Shown piece by piece: positions 17,110-26,500 of a stretch of 47,782 nucleotides of DNA. The stretch's first letter is position 1. Every line of letters begins with the position of its first letter. Under the pieces are notes generated by a model. The model had not been told where the DNA came from. It did no database searches and worked only from the letters and a program-made list of their open reading frames with translations. The DNA is from CAZSNT01 sp964607765 (GTDB lineage Bacteria; Verrucomicrobiota; Lentisphaeria; Oligosphaerales; JABHEG01): contig CAZSNT010000069.1 in NCBI GenBank assembly GCA_964607765.1, forward strand, positions 1 to 47,782, in the 5' to 3' direction. The position numbers and the translations under genes were made by a program.

Positions 17110-20100
17110 TCATCTGGCCGCCGCGGGGCCGATTGTGTCTTCGACACGCTCCAGCAGGTCGGGCTGGTTTCTCAACGCGGTCTTGAGCCGGGCGTACGGG
17201 ATAGCGGCCCCGGGAAGGACTCGTGTGCCCTTCGTGGCACGGATTTCCTCAAACAGGCGCTTGGATACTTCGTGCTCCGGGAGGGCCTCGCACAGGAGCG
17301 CGACCGCATGGGCGGCCAGGCCTGCATCGCGGTCACGGGCACGCCGGTCGAGTGCCTCGACCATCTGTTCGGCGGGAGATTCGCAATGGGCCAGGATTGT
17401 CATCAGAGCACGCGCCCTGAAGTGCATTTCGAACTTCTCTCCGCGAACTCGGATCGGATTGTGCCGGAGTCTCCTGATCCCGTCGCCCGCAGCCGGGAGC
17501 GAGGATAGCGCGGCTTCAGCCAGGGCGAGGGATGTCGGCCTGAGGCCGGACAGGTACGTGAGACCGTAGAAGACCACAGACTCACGTTCGTGCTGCGCCC
17601 ACTGGCGGAACAGCTCCAGCTGCTCCTCGGCAGACGGGACGGGCAGCTTGCGCAGGGACTGCAGAGCCGCCTTGGCATCCTCGATACTGGCCGAAGACAG
17701 CGTCTCGACCAGAATGGGGCGAAAGGACGGGTCGATCTGTTCCCGCCGGCTCAAGGCTTGACAGACGGCCGGTCCGTTCGCTTTGGGATCCTGTCGATAC
17801 AGATCCATGAGGCCCAGACCGCCTCTGGCGGAGCGTTCCTCGACGACCCTGGCTGCAAGCTGGCGCACAGCCGGGGAACGGCTCTTCAGCAGATTCAACA
17901 CGGCCAGCTCCCCGTTCTGTCCCGTGTCAGCCATCGCCATTGCCAGCTCCTCGGCCTCACACTCGTCCCAGTTGGCGAGTGCACCCGGCAATCGCGCAGT
18001 GATCGCAGCGATCAAGTCCGGGGCGTCCCACCGCGCGTTGCACAGAGCGAGAAGGAACTCCGTCCCCCAAGGCCCCCGCGGGAACGGGCGGAAACGCTTC
18101 AGGAACTCACCGAGGTCCCCTATCTGCTCTTTCGACAGGGGGACCTTCCTCAGGGCGTGGGCTATGCCGAGGCGCTCAGTGTTGTCCGTGGCCGCCAGCA
18201 GTTGGGAGACAAGCAGCTCGGCAAGGCCCGGGACGGGGCTGTTGGCCTGGGCCAGAACGGCAGCCACGAAGCCGCGCCGTGGGCCGTCCGGGGCCTGGTT
18301 GAGCAAAACCATCAGCCGCGGGATCTGTTCCGGTGTCGGTCGGGCGAGTTGCTCGGACATCGCCCTGCCCATCAAGCCCTCGAAATCGACACGTTCAGTG
18401 TCGTAGACGGCCCGAGCGAAAGCGGGGAGGGCTTCGGGGAAGATTGCGGCAGCTCTCTCGAGGCCACGGTACAGGGAGCGGGCCTGGAGCTTGCCCGCGG
18501 CGATGGCGGCCACGATGTCTGCCACCACCGGCTCTGCTCCCTCTCCCAGAGACAATGCCGCTTCAGCTGCCGCGTAGCGCAGCGGTCCCCCCACGCTTCT
18601 GCGATAGGCCTCCATCACGGCCTTCTGCACATCGTTCGGCCAGGGCTTGCCGCTGCGAGTGTCGGCAATGTAGGCAAAGCTCTCCCGCACCGCCTGCTCA
18701 TCGCCGCTGCGCAGTCCTCGCACGACCGGCACGAGGATCGCGGGATGATCCGGCACAACGGCTTTCAGGGCAACGGTGTAGTGTCGCAGTCTGCTCTGCT
18801 CGCCGCGCCGCAGCCTCTCCTCCAGCAGCGGCACGGCGCTCTCCGCAGCGGCGCCAAGCAGACTGAACCGCCCTGCGGCAAGGGCAGCAGCTTTTCCGGG
18901 CTCCGTGTCCATGATCTTGATCAGGGCCTCGGGTACGGTGCTTGGCAGAGCCCGTTGCGCCTGGTCTCTCAGGTAGTATTCTCGGAGGATGCGCCCCGCC
19001 CCGTTCTGCTGGATGCTGGGGCAGCACATGGCGATGGCTGCTGCCGGAGCAAAACAGTCGCTCCGTTTCACCAACGTCTCCAGAGCGACCATGAACGGCG
19101 TGAGCGTGTCCTGCGCCAGGGCCTCTGGAAGCGTGTCAGGAAGGGCGCGCGTGAAGAGCTCTTCACACCACTTTGCGATCGGAAGAAGGCCAGCGTCTTC
19201 CAAAATCTCCGAAGCTGCAATGACGTGCCGGACGCTCTCGGGGCGCATGCCGTGAGCACGAAGTTGCTCAAGCATGAAAGACGGCAGGAGAGCTCTCATG
19301 TCGGGGGTCATGGCGGGCAGAAGCGTGGACCGCATCTGTGAGGACAGCAAGGCTTCGCCAAAAGCGGACCGGACCCCGGGCGCTTCATGCTTCAGCAGAC
19401 TGGCGAAAGCAGCCGCCTTTTCAGGCGGCGGTGGCTTGCTCCGGGCCAGCGCGATACGGACCAGGTCTGCCGTCAGGGACTCGGGGGTCTCCCGCATCAT
19501 GTCAAACACCGCCTCGCGCGCCGCATCCCCTGAGCTCTCGAATGCACTGCGGGCCGCCGCCGAGTCGCCGCTCAGTTCCCACAACGCCTTGGCAAGGTCC
19601 GGTCTGCGGCCCACACGAGCGTAGCAGGACATCAGGTCAAGGGCGACCCGGTCCATATCGGCTTCGGTGACCGCTGTCAGCAGCTGTTCCTCCGCCTTCA
19701 TGAAGGCGATGAAATGCGCGGGGATGCTTCCCAACCGTGCAGGCTTTGTGCTCCTGTCCAGGGGTACTTCCGCGACCGTCGCGGCCAGCCTGCCGCTCAA
19801 CCCCGGCGGAGACTGGAGCCCCAGCGTGCATCGTGTCTGTCCGTGCCCCACTTTGGTCTTGCCCATGTGCGGCCCCCACCGGGCGGGGCGGACCACGCCG
19901 ACACGATACGTGTGGCGTGGCTCCGGGCCGAGGACACTCGTATAGATTTTCCAGATTCGGGACTCCTCAATGGCCCGCAAGAGGGGCTCACCGAACTGCG
20001 CGGGACCGACGAGGGTGACGGGCAGGCTGGATGAGTCAAGTATCGCCTCTTCGACTTCCAGTTCGGCCATGCGGGCGGCAACGTACCTGACTGCCATCTT

Positions 20101-20778
20101 GTCCAGGACCACCACGGTCGCCACGGTCACCACGGCAAGAACGCCCACCACTGAGACCGCGACCACGGTGCCGCGGCTGGCCGCAGCGGGTCGCGTGATG
20201 TCGACCCAGTCCCCTCCCTCACTCCTGGGCTGGCGGATGCGGACAAACGTGCGCCGTGGGCGTCGGGCCAGAAGGAAATACGGGACGAAGACGAGAAACC
20301 AGTTCACGGCCCAGATTATGCGGCTCCACGACGCGTAGGTGATCTCGGGGCTGTTGGGCATGTTAGCCGCCCACAGGAACTTGGCGCAGATCTCCCCTGC
20401 CAGCCGGACCGCGAAGAATGCCGTCACCAGCCGGAGTGTGTCGGCGCGGCGCGCAAAGAAGGCAGTGAGAACGGACCACAGGAAAGCGAGACCCACCAAA
20501 CTGAGACCGGCCTCGAGGATGAACCCCGTCCGCCACAGCTCCTCGCGACTTACCCTGGAAATCAGCGGCAGCAGCTTGCCCGATCCGGCGTAGGCCTGGA
20601 CGTTGAGGAGGAAACGCAGCAGGCACGAGAGTACCGACAGAACGAGGATTACAGCAGCCGGTACGAGCAGGCCCCCCAGCTTGCTGAATTTGCGGCGATC
20701 TTCCTCAGCGTCAAAGGCGATGACGCGTATATCGTCACAGTAAGGGGCAAGGATTGTGTGCAACGGGGGTGAAGGCAT
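17110..20778 (-). CDS. 1222-aa membrane protein with HEAT-like helical repeat domain
   Basis: Not recognised as a named family. The first 230 residues hold about five hydrophobic segments (near 35-58, 88-110, 115-140, 150-172 and 203-226), a layout like Yip1-type membrane domains. Residues about 240-330 form a mixed region (AILDSSSLPVTLVGPAQFGE). From about 340 to the end the protein is a long array of Ala/Leu/Glu-rich helix pairs of 35-45 residues (for example AALAAGRFSLLGAAAESAV and LGEGAEPVVADIVAAI), typical of HEAT/ARM-like superhelices. Such a build suits a membrane-anchored scaffold or sensor. The start has only a distant GGGAG and could be slightly internal. It is followed by the small membrane protein at 16363. 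Confidence 0.8.
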   Translation of the reverse strand: MPSPPLHTILAPYCDDIRVIAFDAEEDRRKFSKLGGLLVPAAVILVLSVLSCLLRFLLNVQAYAGSGKLLPLISRVSREELWRTGFILEAGLSLVGLAFLWSVLTAFFARRADTLRLVTAFFAVRLAGEICAKFLWAANMPNSPEITYASWSRIIWAVNWFLVFVPYFLLARRPRRTFVRIRQPRSEGGDWVDITRPAAASRGTVVAVSVVGVLAVVTVATVVVLDKMAVRYVAARMAELEVEEAILDSSSLPVTLVGPAQFGEPLLRAIEESRIWKIYTSVLGPEPRHTYRVGVVRPARWGPHMGKTKVGHGQTRCTLGLQSPPGLSGRLAATVAEVPLDRSTKPARLGSIPAHFIAFMKAEEQLLTAVTEADMDRVALDLMSCYARVGRRPDLAKALWELSGDSAAARSAFESSGDAAREAVFDMMRETPESLTADLVRIALARSKPPPPEKAAAFASLLKHEAPGVRSAFGEALLSSQMRSTLLPAMTPDMRALLPSFMLEQLRAHGMRPESVRHVIAASEILEDAGLLPIAKWCEELFTRALPDTLPEALAQDTLTPFMVALETLVKRSDCFAPAAAIAMCCPSIQQNGAGRILREYYLRDQAQRALPSTVPEALIKIMDTEPGKAAALAAGRFSLLGAAAESAVPLLEERLRRGEQSRLRHYTVALKAVVPDHPAILVPVVRGLRSGDEQAVRESFAYIADTRSGKPWPNDVQKAVMEAYRRSVGGPLRYAAAEAALSLGEGAEPVVADIVAAIAAGKLQARSLYRGLERAAAIFPEALPAFARAVYDTERVDFEGLMGRAMSEQLARPTPEQIPRLMVLLNQAPDGPRRGFVAAVLAQANSPVPGLAELLVSQLLAATDNTERLGIAHALRKVPLSKEQIGDLGEFLKRFRPFPRGPWGTEFLLALCNARWDAPDLIAAITARLPGALANWDECEAEELAMAMADTGQNGELAVLNLLKSRSPAVRQLAARVVEERSARGGLGLMDLYRQDPKANGPAVCQALSRREQIDPSFRPILVETLSSASIEDAKAALQSLRKLPVPSAEEQLELFRQWAQHERESVVFYGLTYLSGLRPTSLALAEAALSSLPAAGDGIRRLRHNPIRVRGEKFEMHFRARALMTILAHCESPAEQMVEALDRRARDRDAGLAAHAVALLCEALPEHEVSKRLFEEIRATKGTRVLPGAAIPYARLKTALRNQPDLLERVEDTIGPAAAR

Positions 20779-21266
20779 GGTCCAATGAACTCCCTGGGCG
20801 GGCCAAGGGACCGGTTATCCTCGCTCCCCTGGCACGTTCGTCATCGCCGTGATCTTCTGCGTCTGGTGTGTCGGAGCGCACGCAGGAACCCAACCGATGC
20901 GGAAGTGTGCCCCTATCCCGCTACCCGTCCACATGACAAAGTAGCACGTCACGTGCGCCTTGCCAGAAGGGCGTGTGGCGATGGTGCGCTGAGATTGACG
21001 CACTGGGCAAAGGGGTGGCGACACAGTCCCTGCTCCACAGCTGGTGCGGCCCGCTGACGGTGGACAGGCTCCTTGCGGAGGCCTATGCATGGAGAGCATG
21101 CAGAGGTCGCGTCGGCCCCCAACCCGGAGTGAGGTGTGAGTGAAGGAGCAGCGGATCATTGCGGCAGCGTTGACAATCTGTCTTCTCGCGATCTGCCGCA
21201 GGGCACTGCGGCTGCTCGCCCGGCGTCCGCGAGCTCGAGGTCTGCAACGCCCCATGACGCGTGAGG
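20779..21266. other. Intergenic stretch with no convincing gene
   Basis: 488 bp between two minus-strand genes. No frame reads like a conserved protein. A short hairpin TGCATG-GAGAG-CATGCA lies at 21086-21102. On the plus strand, GTG at 21140 preceded by GAGGTG opens a frame with a hydrophobic start (MKEQRIIAAALTICLLAIC), but it quickly becomes Arg-rich and runs antisense into the antiporter gene, so I do not call it. Confidence 0.5.
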
Positions 21267-22580
21267 TCACTCATCAGGCGCGATCACCAGCACGTCGCCT
21301 GCAGGAGTTCGGCTCTCTGTCGTGCCCTCGTCCTCCGGGTTGCTCTCCATGGCGGCATCGTAGGCGTCGTGTTCAGATTCCGGGGCAATCTCAAGAACAC
21401 GTCGGCCCAAGGCGTTTATCGCCCAGGCACCAGTCGGCGCCGTGAGGATGATGCTCAATACGGCTATTGCGAGGATCAGTTCCCCGGGGCCCGTGTCCAT
21501 CCCAGCCGAACGCATGGCGAGCAGCGGCGCGGAGCCAATGGCGGCTTGCACGGTAGCTTTGGGGGAGTAGGCCACCGCGACAAACAGCCGCTCCTTTGTG
21601 CTCAAGCGGCTGCCGAGAAGACAGAGCCCGACTCCTGCGCTGCGAGCCAGAAGGCCAAGGCCGATGATAGCGGCGCCCATCGCGCCCGCACGCCACGCGA
21701 TTCCAATGTTCACCTCTGCGCCGACCATCGAGAACAGGATGATCTCCGCGAAGATCCAAGTCTTCGCCAGTTTGGCCGAGAGTTCGTGAGCCATGTGTTC
21801 CCGTTTCTCCAGAATGATGAATCCAATGGCCATCGCAGACACCAGTCCGGCAAACGGCAGAATACCGGCCAGTACGTGTTGCAGCCGCAAAAGGAGGATC
21901 GACAGGGCAATAACGATCAGAACCCTCTTTGTCGCTCGGGGATTGAATCGGTCGAACAGTCTGTACAGAACCGTTCCGACAGCCAGGCCAACTGCAATCC
22001 CGAGAATCAGGGACAGCGGCACGCCGGCAATCCGCGTTACCACATTGACTTGGCGACCGACGTAGACGCCGAGGATGGCGGTGTGCGCGACGATCACGTA
22101 CACATCGTCAACCGATGCCGCGGCCATGACCATGGAGGGTATGTCCTTGGCTGCGCCCCGACGTTCCTTCACAAAACGGATCATGGAAGGAACAACTACG
22201 GCGGGTGAGACGGCCGCCAGAACCGATCCCAAGACAGCCGATTCGAGTAAGCTCAAGCCGAGCAGCCACGGTCCGGCAACCGTGACGGCGGCGCCCTCAA
22301 TCGTGGCAGGAATGAACGCCAACAGCAACGCTCTGGCACCGATCCTGTGGAGTGTCGAGCGGCTTAGCTCAAAGCCGACTCTCAGGAGGATCACAACGAG
22401 GGCGATCAAGCGTAAATCCGGCCCGATGGCGAGCAGGCTGGGGTCGAGAAGCGCCAACGCATACGGGCCAAGGACAACGCCCACGAACAGCATGCCGACA
22501 AGCCCCGGAATACGCACGCGCCGGAAACACCAGTCGGCTATCAGACACAATATGATGATCTCGGCAATACTTACGGCCAC
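21267..22580 (-). CDS. CPA-type cation:proton antiporter
   Basis: A 437-aa inner-membrane antiporter of the NhaP/KefB-like superfamily with about 12 hydrophobic helices. The GTG start at 22580 is chosen because it puts the first transmembrane helix (IAEIIILCLIADW) at the N-terminus and has GAGAGAG upstream; the longer frame adds a non-hydrophobic tail. Family features: RIPGLVGMLFVGVVLGPYAL in helix 2, an internal AVSPAVVVPSMIRF, and SVDDVYVIVAHT carrying the paired acidic residues of the ion site. The C-terminal 45 residues are hydrophilic and acidic, with no TrkA-N/RCK domain, so it lacks the nucleotide-sensing tail of KefB/C. Likely role: Na+ or K+/H+ exchange for pH or salt balance. It stands alone between unrelated genes. 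Confidence 0.85.
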   Translation of the reverse strand: MAVSIAEIIILCLIADWCFRRVRIPGLVGMLFVGVVLGPYALALLDPSLLAIGPDLRLIALVVILLRVGFELSRSTLHRIGARALLLAFIPATIEGAAVTVAGPWLLGLSLLESAVLGSVLAAVSPAVVVPSMIRFVKERRGAAKDIPSMVMAAASVDDVYVIVAHTAILGVYVGRQVNVVTRIAGVPLSLILGIAVGLAVGTVLYRLFDRFNPRATKRVLIVIALSILLLRLQHVLAGILPFAGLVSAMAIGFIILEKREHMAHELSAKLAKTWIFAEIILFSMVGAEVNIGIAWRAGAMGAAIIGLGLLARSAGVGLCLLGSRLSTKERLFVAVAYSPKATVQAAIGSAPLLAMRSAGMDTGPGELILAIAVLSIILTAPTGAWAINALGRRVLEIAPESEHDAYDAAMESNPEDEGTTESRTPAGDVLVIAPDE

Positions 22581-22691
22581 TGCATCACTCTCTCGATATC
22601 GAACGGATGAATGACGGGCGGGGAGGACGGCCAGAGCCGGAAGCGTCGGCAACTCTCACCGTCCTCGTCCATCCTCCGGCCTGAGCGGCAC

Positions 22692-22991
22692 TCAAACAGC
22701 GGCCAGCGCATGCACCTCCAGCGCGAGTCGATCCCCGAGCCGGTCACTTTCGATCTCCAGAGCGTAGTGGGACTGGAGGTTGAGCCAGAACTGCGCGGAC
22801 GTGCCGAAATACCGCCCCAGCCTCAGCGCAGTATTCGCAGTGACAGCTCGCGTTCCGTGCACAATCTCGTTGATCCGGCGTGGTGATACCCCGATGTCGG
22901 TTGCCAGTCGGTACTGGCTGATCCCCATCGGCTTCAGGAATTCCTCAAAGAGGATTTCACCCGGATGGATCGGAGCAAGGTCTTTCTTCAT
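22692..22991 (-). CDS. higA: HigA-family antitoxin
   Basis: A 99-aa XRE-type helix-turn-helix antitoxin. IHPGEILFEEFLKPMGISQ at the N-terminus is the hallmark of HigA/VapI proteins, and the HTH follows (YRLATDIGVSPRRINEIV). The C-terminal part (ALRLGRYFGTSAQFWLNLQ) is the usual HigA ending. It neutralises the HigB toxin encoded 9 nt upstream and should repress the shared promoter through the two palindromes at 23293-23323. Toxin-first gene order is typical of higBA. Confidence 0.93.
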   Translation of the reverse strand: MKKDLAPIHPGEILFEEFLKPMGISQYRLATDIGVSPRRINEIVHGTRAVTANTALRLGRYFGTSAQFWLNLQSHYALEIESDRLGDRLALEVHALAAV

Positions 22992-23000
22992 CTTCTCGCC

Positions 23001-23282
23001 TCAGTGGTAATCCACAATCTCAACGTCAAATGCATGGCCTTGATGCCACCGGAAGCAGATCCGCCATTGCTGGTTGACTCGGATGCTGTGTTGCCCGTGT
23101 CGGTCGCCCGACAGGGCCTCCAACTGATTCCCAGGAGGCACACGCAATTCGGCGATGTCGACCGCCGCGTCAAGCAGCCAGAGCTTCCGCAAAGCCACAC
23201 GCTGTATCCCCTGCGGCAACCTGCGCGAAGAGCAGCGCTCGTAGAGCTTCTCGGTGTCCTTGTCCTTGAATGACCGGATCAT
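23001..23282 (-). CDS. higB: HigB-family toxin (RelE-like mRNA interferase)
   Basis: A 93-aa protein beginning MIRSFKDKDTEKLYE at 23282; the longer frame upstream is not family-like. RVALRKLWLLDAAVDIAEL and the ending SIRVNQQWRICFRWHQGHA are standard HigB features; the conserved R-x-x-W-R-I-C-F strand carries basic residues used on ribosome-bound mRNA. RelE/HigB toxins cut mRNA in the ribosomal A site. It precedes higA by 9 nt in one operon. The start codon lies only 7 nt beyond a likely -10 box, so the transcript may be almost leaderless. Confidence 0.93.
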   Translation of the reverse strand: MIRSFKDKDTEKLYERCSSRRLPQGIQRVALRKLWLLDAAVDIAELRVPPGNQLEALSGDRHGQHSIRVNQQWRICFRWHQGHAFDVEIVDYH

Positions 23283-23289
23283 ATGGACA

Positions 23290-23323
23290 ACATAACGCAA
23301 TGTGTTATTAACGGCAAGCGTTA
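23290..23323 (-). promoter_or_regulatory. higBA promoter with two HigA-type operator palindromes
   Basis: Two palindromes lie side by side: TAACG-GCAAG-CGTTA (23309-23323, perfect arms) and TAACG-CAATG-TGTTA (23293-23307, one mismatch), centres 16 bp apart. The TAACG-N5-CGTTA form resembles operators described for HigA/GraA antitoxins (from memory). On the minus strand, TTGCCG (23312-23317) and TTATGT (23290-23295) with a 16-bp spacer form a plausible sigma-70 promoter covered by both operators, giving tight self-repression. Confidence 0.65.
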
Positions 23324-23571
23324 TGAGCGGTGTGGCTGGCATGAGGGCGTGCGGCGGCGCCCTGCGACGTCCGCCAAAAGCTGTCTGTTCCCGAACGGTT
23401 CTACGGGGACCCCAGTCTCGTACTCGCGAATGCGATTCCCGGAATCCAATCTGCTCGGGCATCTTCTGCTCGGCAACACCGACGCATTGGACTTTCCGGT
23501 GACGAGAGCTTAGTTCATAAGGTGTGCTGGCCCCATCCGACCCTCACGTGAACATGGAGCTCTGTATTGCC

Positions 23572-26500
23572 ATGAAGGACACGGCGTGCACCGTGCTGTT
23601 CTCACTGCTTGCCCTCACCGTACTGGCCGGCGATGCCGATGACATCCTGGAAGCGTCCGGCGTCAGGGGCGGGCTGATCGTGGTCATCGGCTGCGATGAC
23701 CACGACCTGGTCATCGGTCTCCAGGCCAACGCAACCACAGTGGTCCAAGCCCTGGATACAGACCCCGGCAAGGTCGACGAAGTTCGGGCCGCGATCCACG
23801 CAGCCGGCAAGTACGGACGAGTAACCGCGGCAACGTTCGACGGCAAGAGGCTGCCGTACGGCGACAACCTCGTGAACCTGATACTGGATCCTCGATCTTC
23901 GATACAGAAGAAGGAGGCGGACAGAGCGTTGGCCCCGCGCGGCGTTCTGATAACGAAGAGGTCCGGTATCGGTGACGGTACTGTGAAATACACAAAGCCC
24001 GTGCCGCCGCAGATCGATGACTGGACCCACTACCTCTACTCGCCCAGCAACCACGCCGTAGCGGGTGACACCGCCGTTGGGCTGCCTGCCCACTACCAGT
24101 GGATCGGCAAGCCCCGCTTCTCTCGCAGTCACGACCATCTCTCGAGTGTCAGCGCCGTGGTCTCGGCCAACGGCCGGCTCTTCTCCATCGTCGATGAAGG
24201 CCCGATCGCCTTCGCGGCGGCGACACCCCGCTGGAAACTTGTTGCCCGGGACGCGTTCAACGGTGTCCGCCTGTGGGAACGTGACATTGAGAAGTGGGAG
24301 TATCACCTGAGAGATTTCCGGAGCGGCCCGGCGGACATCGCCCGCCGCCTGGTGGCGATCGGCGACACCGTCTATGTCACGCTTGGCTACGGGGAACGGG
24401 TCACCGCCCTGGAAGCGGCCACGGGCAGATCCATCAGGACATACAAGGGCACAGAGCGCACGCGTGAGATCCTGGTCGACGGCGATAGGCTGTACCTCGT
24501 GCTCGGCAAGCCGCACACCTCATGGGGCGCCGACGATGCCCAGGCCATTGTCAAGAAGGACAACTACACCCCCCCGTTTGCGAGAATCACCCCCCCGGCA
24601 CGTGAGATGGCGATTTGCTGCGTTTCGGCGTCCACGGGCGAAGTCCGATGGATCAACGAGGAGCCATACGTCCGCAGTCTGATGCCGGCCACCTTGACCG
24701 TTGCGGCCGGCCGGGTCTTCTTTCACAGCCTCGACGAGCTGGTCTGCCTGGACGCGAAGAACGGCCGGAAGCAGTGGGAAGCGCCGCGCCCGATAGAACG
24801 CAAACGCCTTGCCTGGTCGTCCCCAACCGTCGTCGCGTACGACGGCATCGTCTACGCGGCCGACCGCGGTGCGGAACATGCCGACGGCGGCCTGCTCTGG
24901 CTGCCGAGCGGCGGCTATCACGAGTATATCAAGGGCACGTGGGCCGAGGGCAGACTCATCGCCTACGACGCGAAAACCGGCAAGCGCCTGTGGGACTGCC
25001 CTGCGTGGGAAGGGTTCAACTCGGCCGTCGATATCTTCATCATCGACGGGTTGCTGTGGACGGGCAGCTACGCGTGGCGAGGCCAACCGGGGATAAACAA
25101 GGGGCGTGACCCGAAGACGGGCGAGGTGAAGGTCACCCGGAGAACCTATCCCATGAGCGGCCATGCGCGCTGTCATCGCGCCAAAGCTACATCGAACTAC
25201 CTCATTGTTCCCGGACGCAATGTCGAACTGATCGACGTCAAGTCGGGCGAGTGGACGGCCAACCGCGCTCTGCGCGGCAACTGCGCCTTTGGCATCCTGC
25301 CGGCCAATGGTCTGATCTACGTCCCTCCACACGCCTGCGCCTGCGGCGCGAACGTCATGCTCAAGGACGGCTTTGTTGCCTTTGCGGCCGCCAGCGCGAC
25401 GGGAGACGGGAGCGACGAGATACGAGGCAGACTGCAGAAGGGCGCGGCCTACGAGCAGATCACATCGCGCATCCCGCATCGCGCATCCCGCACCGGCAAC
25501 CAGCCTTCGGCGGATTGGCCAACCTACAGGGGTAACGGCGCCCGCCTGGGCAATTCCGGGACATCAGTTCCCGGCAAGCTCCGGCAGAGATGGTCGACCA
25601 AGGTCGGCGGCTCTCTCACTCCCCCCGTCTCCGCTGCCGGTATCGTCCTGGTCGCTGCGAAGGAGCAGCACACTGTCCACGCGCTCGATGCGGAGAGCGG
25701 CAGGCGGCTTTGGCAATTCGCTGCCGGCGCACGCGTTGACTCCCCCCCGACAATCGTCGCCCTTGACAGCTCAACAGCTGGAGAACCTGGCAGCGCTCTC
25801 TGTGTTTTCGGCTGCAGGGACGGGTATGTCTATTGCCTTCGCCTTGCCGACGGCGAACTGGTCTGGAAGTACTGCGCCGCGCCCTACGCCAGATCCATCT
25901 GTGTCGACGGGCAACTGGAGTCCGTCTGGCCCGTGTCGGGGAGCATACTTGTGCAGGACAATGCTGCGTACTTTGTGGCAGGTCGCAACACCTACTTCGA
26001 CGGTGGCATGGCCCTGCACAAGCTGAATGCAGTGACCGGCGAGGCTATCAAGACCGAAGAACTGAAAAACAGCAGTGTGCTCCCGGACATCCTGGCGTCT
26101 GACGGCGACTGGGTATTCATGCGTGGCGAGGCATTCACCAGGGATCTGCAACAGCAGCAGAGAAAGAAGAAGTCAAAGAACGCCAAACGCGTCCCACACC
26201 TTTGGAGTTCGGTCGGCTTCCTCGATGACAACTGGTGGCATCGCACGTACTGGCTGTACGGCTCCACGATGGGCAGTGGCTTTGGCGGCTGGTTCAAGGA
26301 AGCACTCAAAGTCCCCGCCGGCCGCCTCCTGGTTACCGATCGCAACCGAATCTACGGCTACGGCCGCACCAACTACGACAACACCGGCGGACACGTGGGC
26401 ACGGACGGTCGTCATGCCTGGGGCAACTTCCGGGATCCATGGACATCCTACCGCCTCTTCGGCCGCAGCCTGAAGAAGGGAGAGGAACCGTCCGATTGGG

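Noticed and set aside
21140..21445. Small membrane protein starting with GTG after GAGGTG
   Set aside because: After a hydrophobic start it becomes Arg-rich and runs antisense into the antiporter gene.
23283..23513. Plus-strand frame ending in a protein-like stretch (FPESNLLGHLLLGNTDALDF)
   Set aside because: Begins inside the higBA promoter and matches no family I know; too short to call a remnant.
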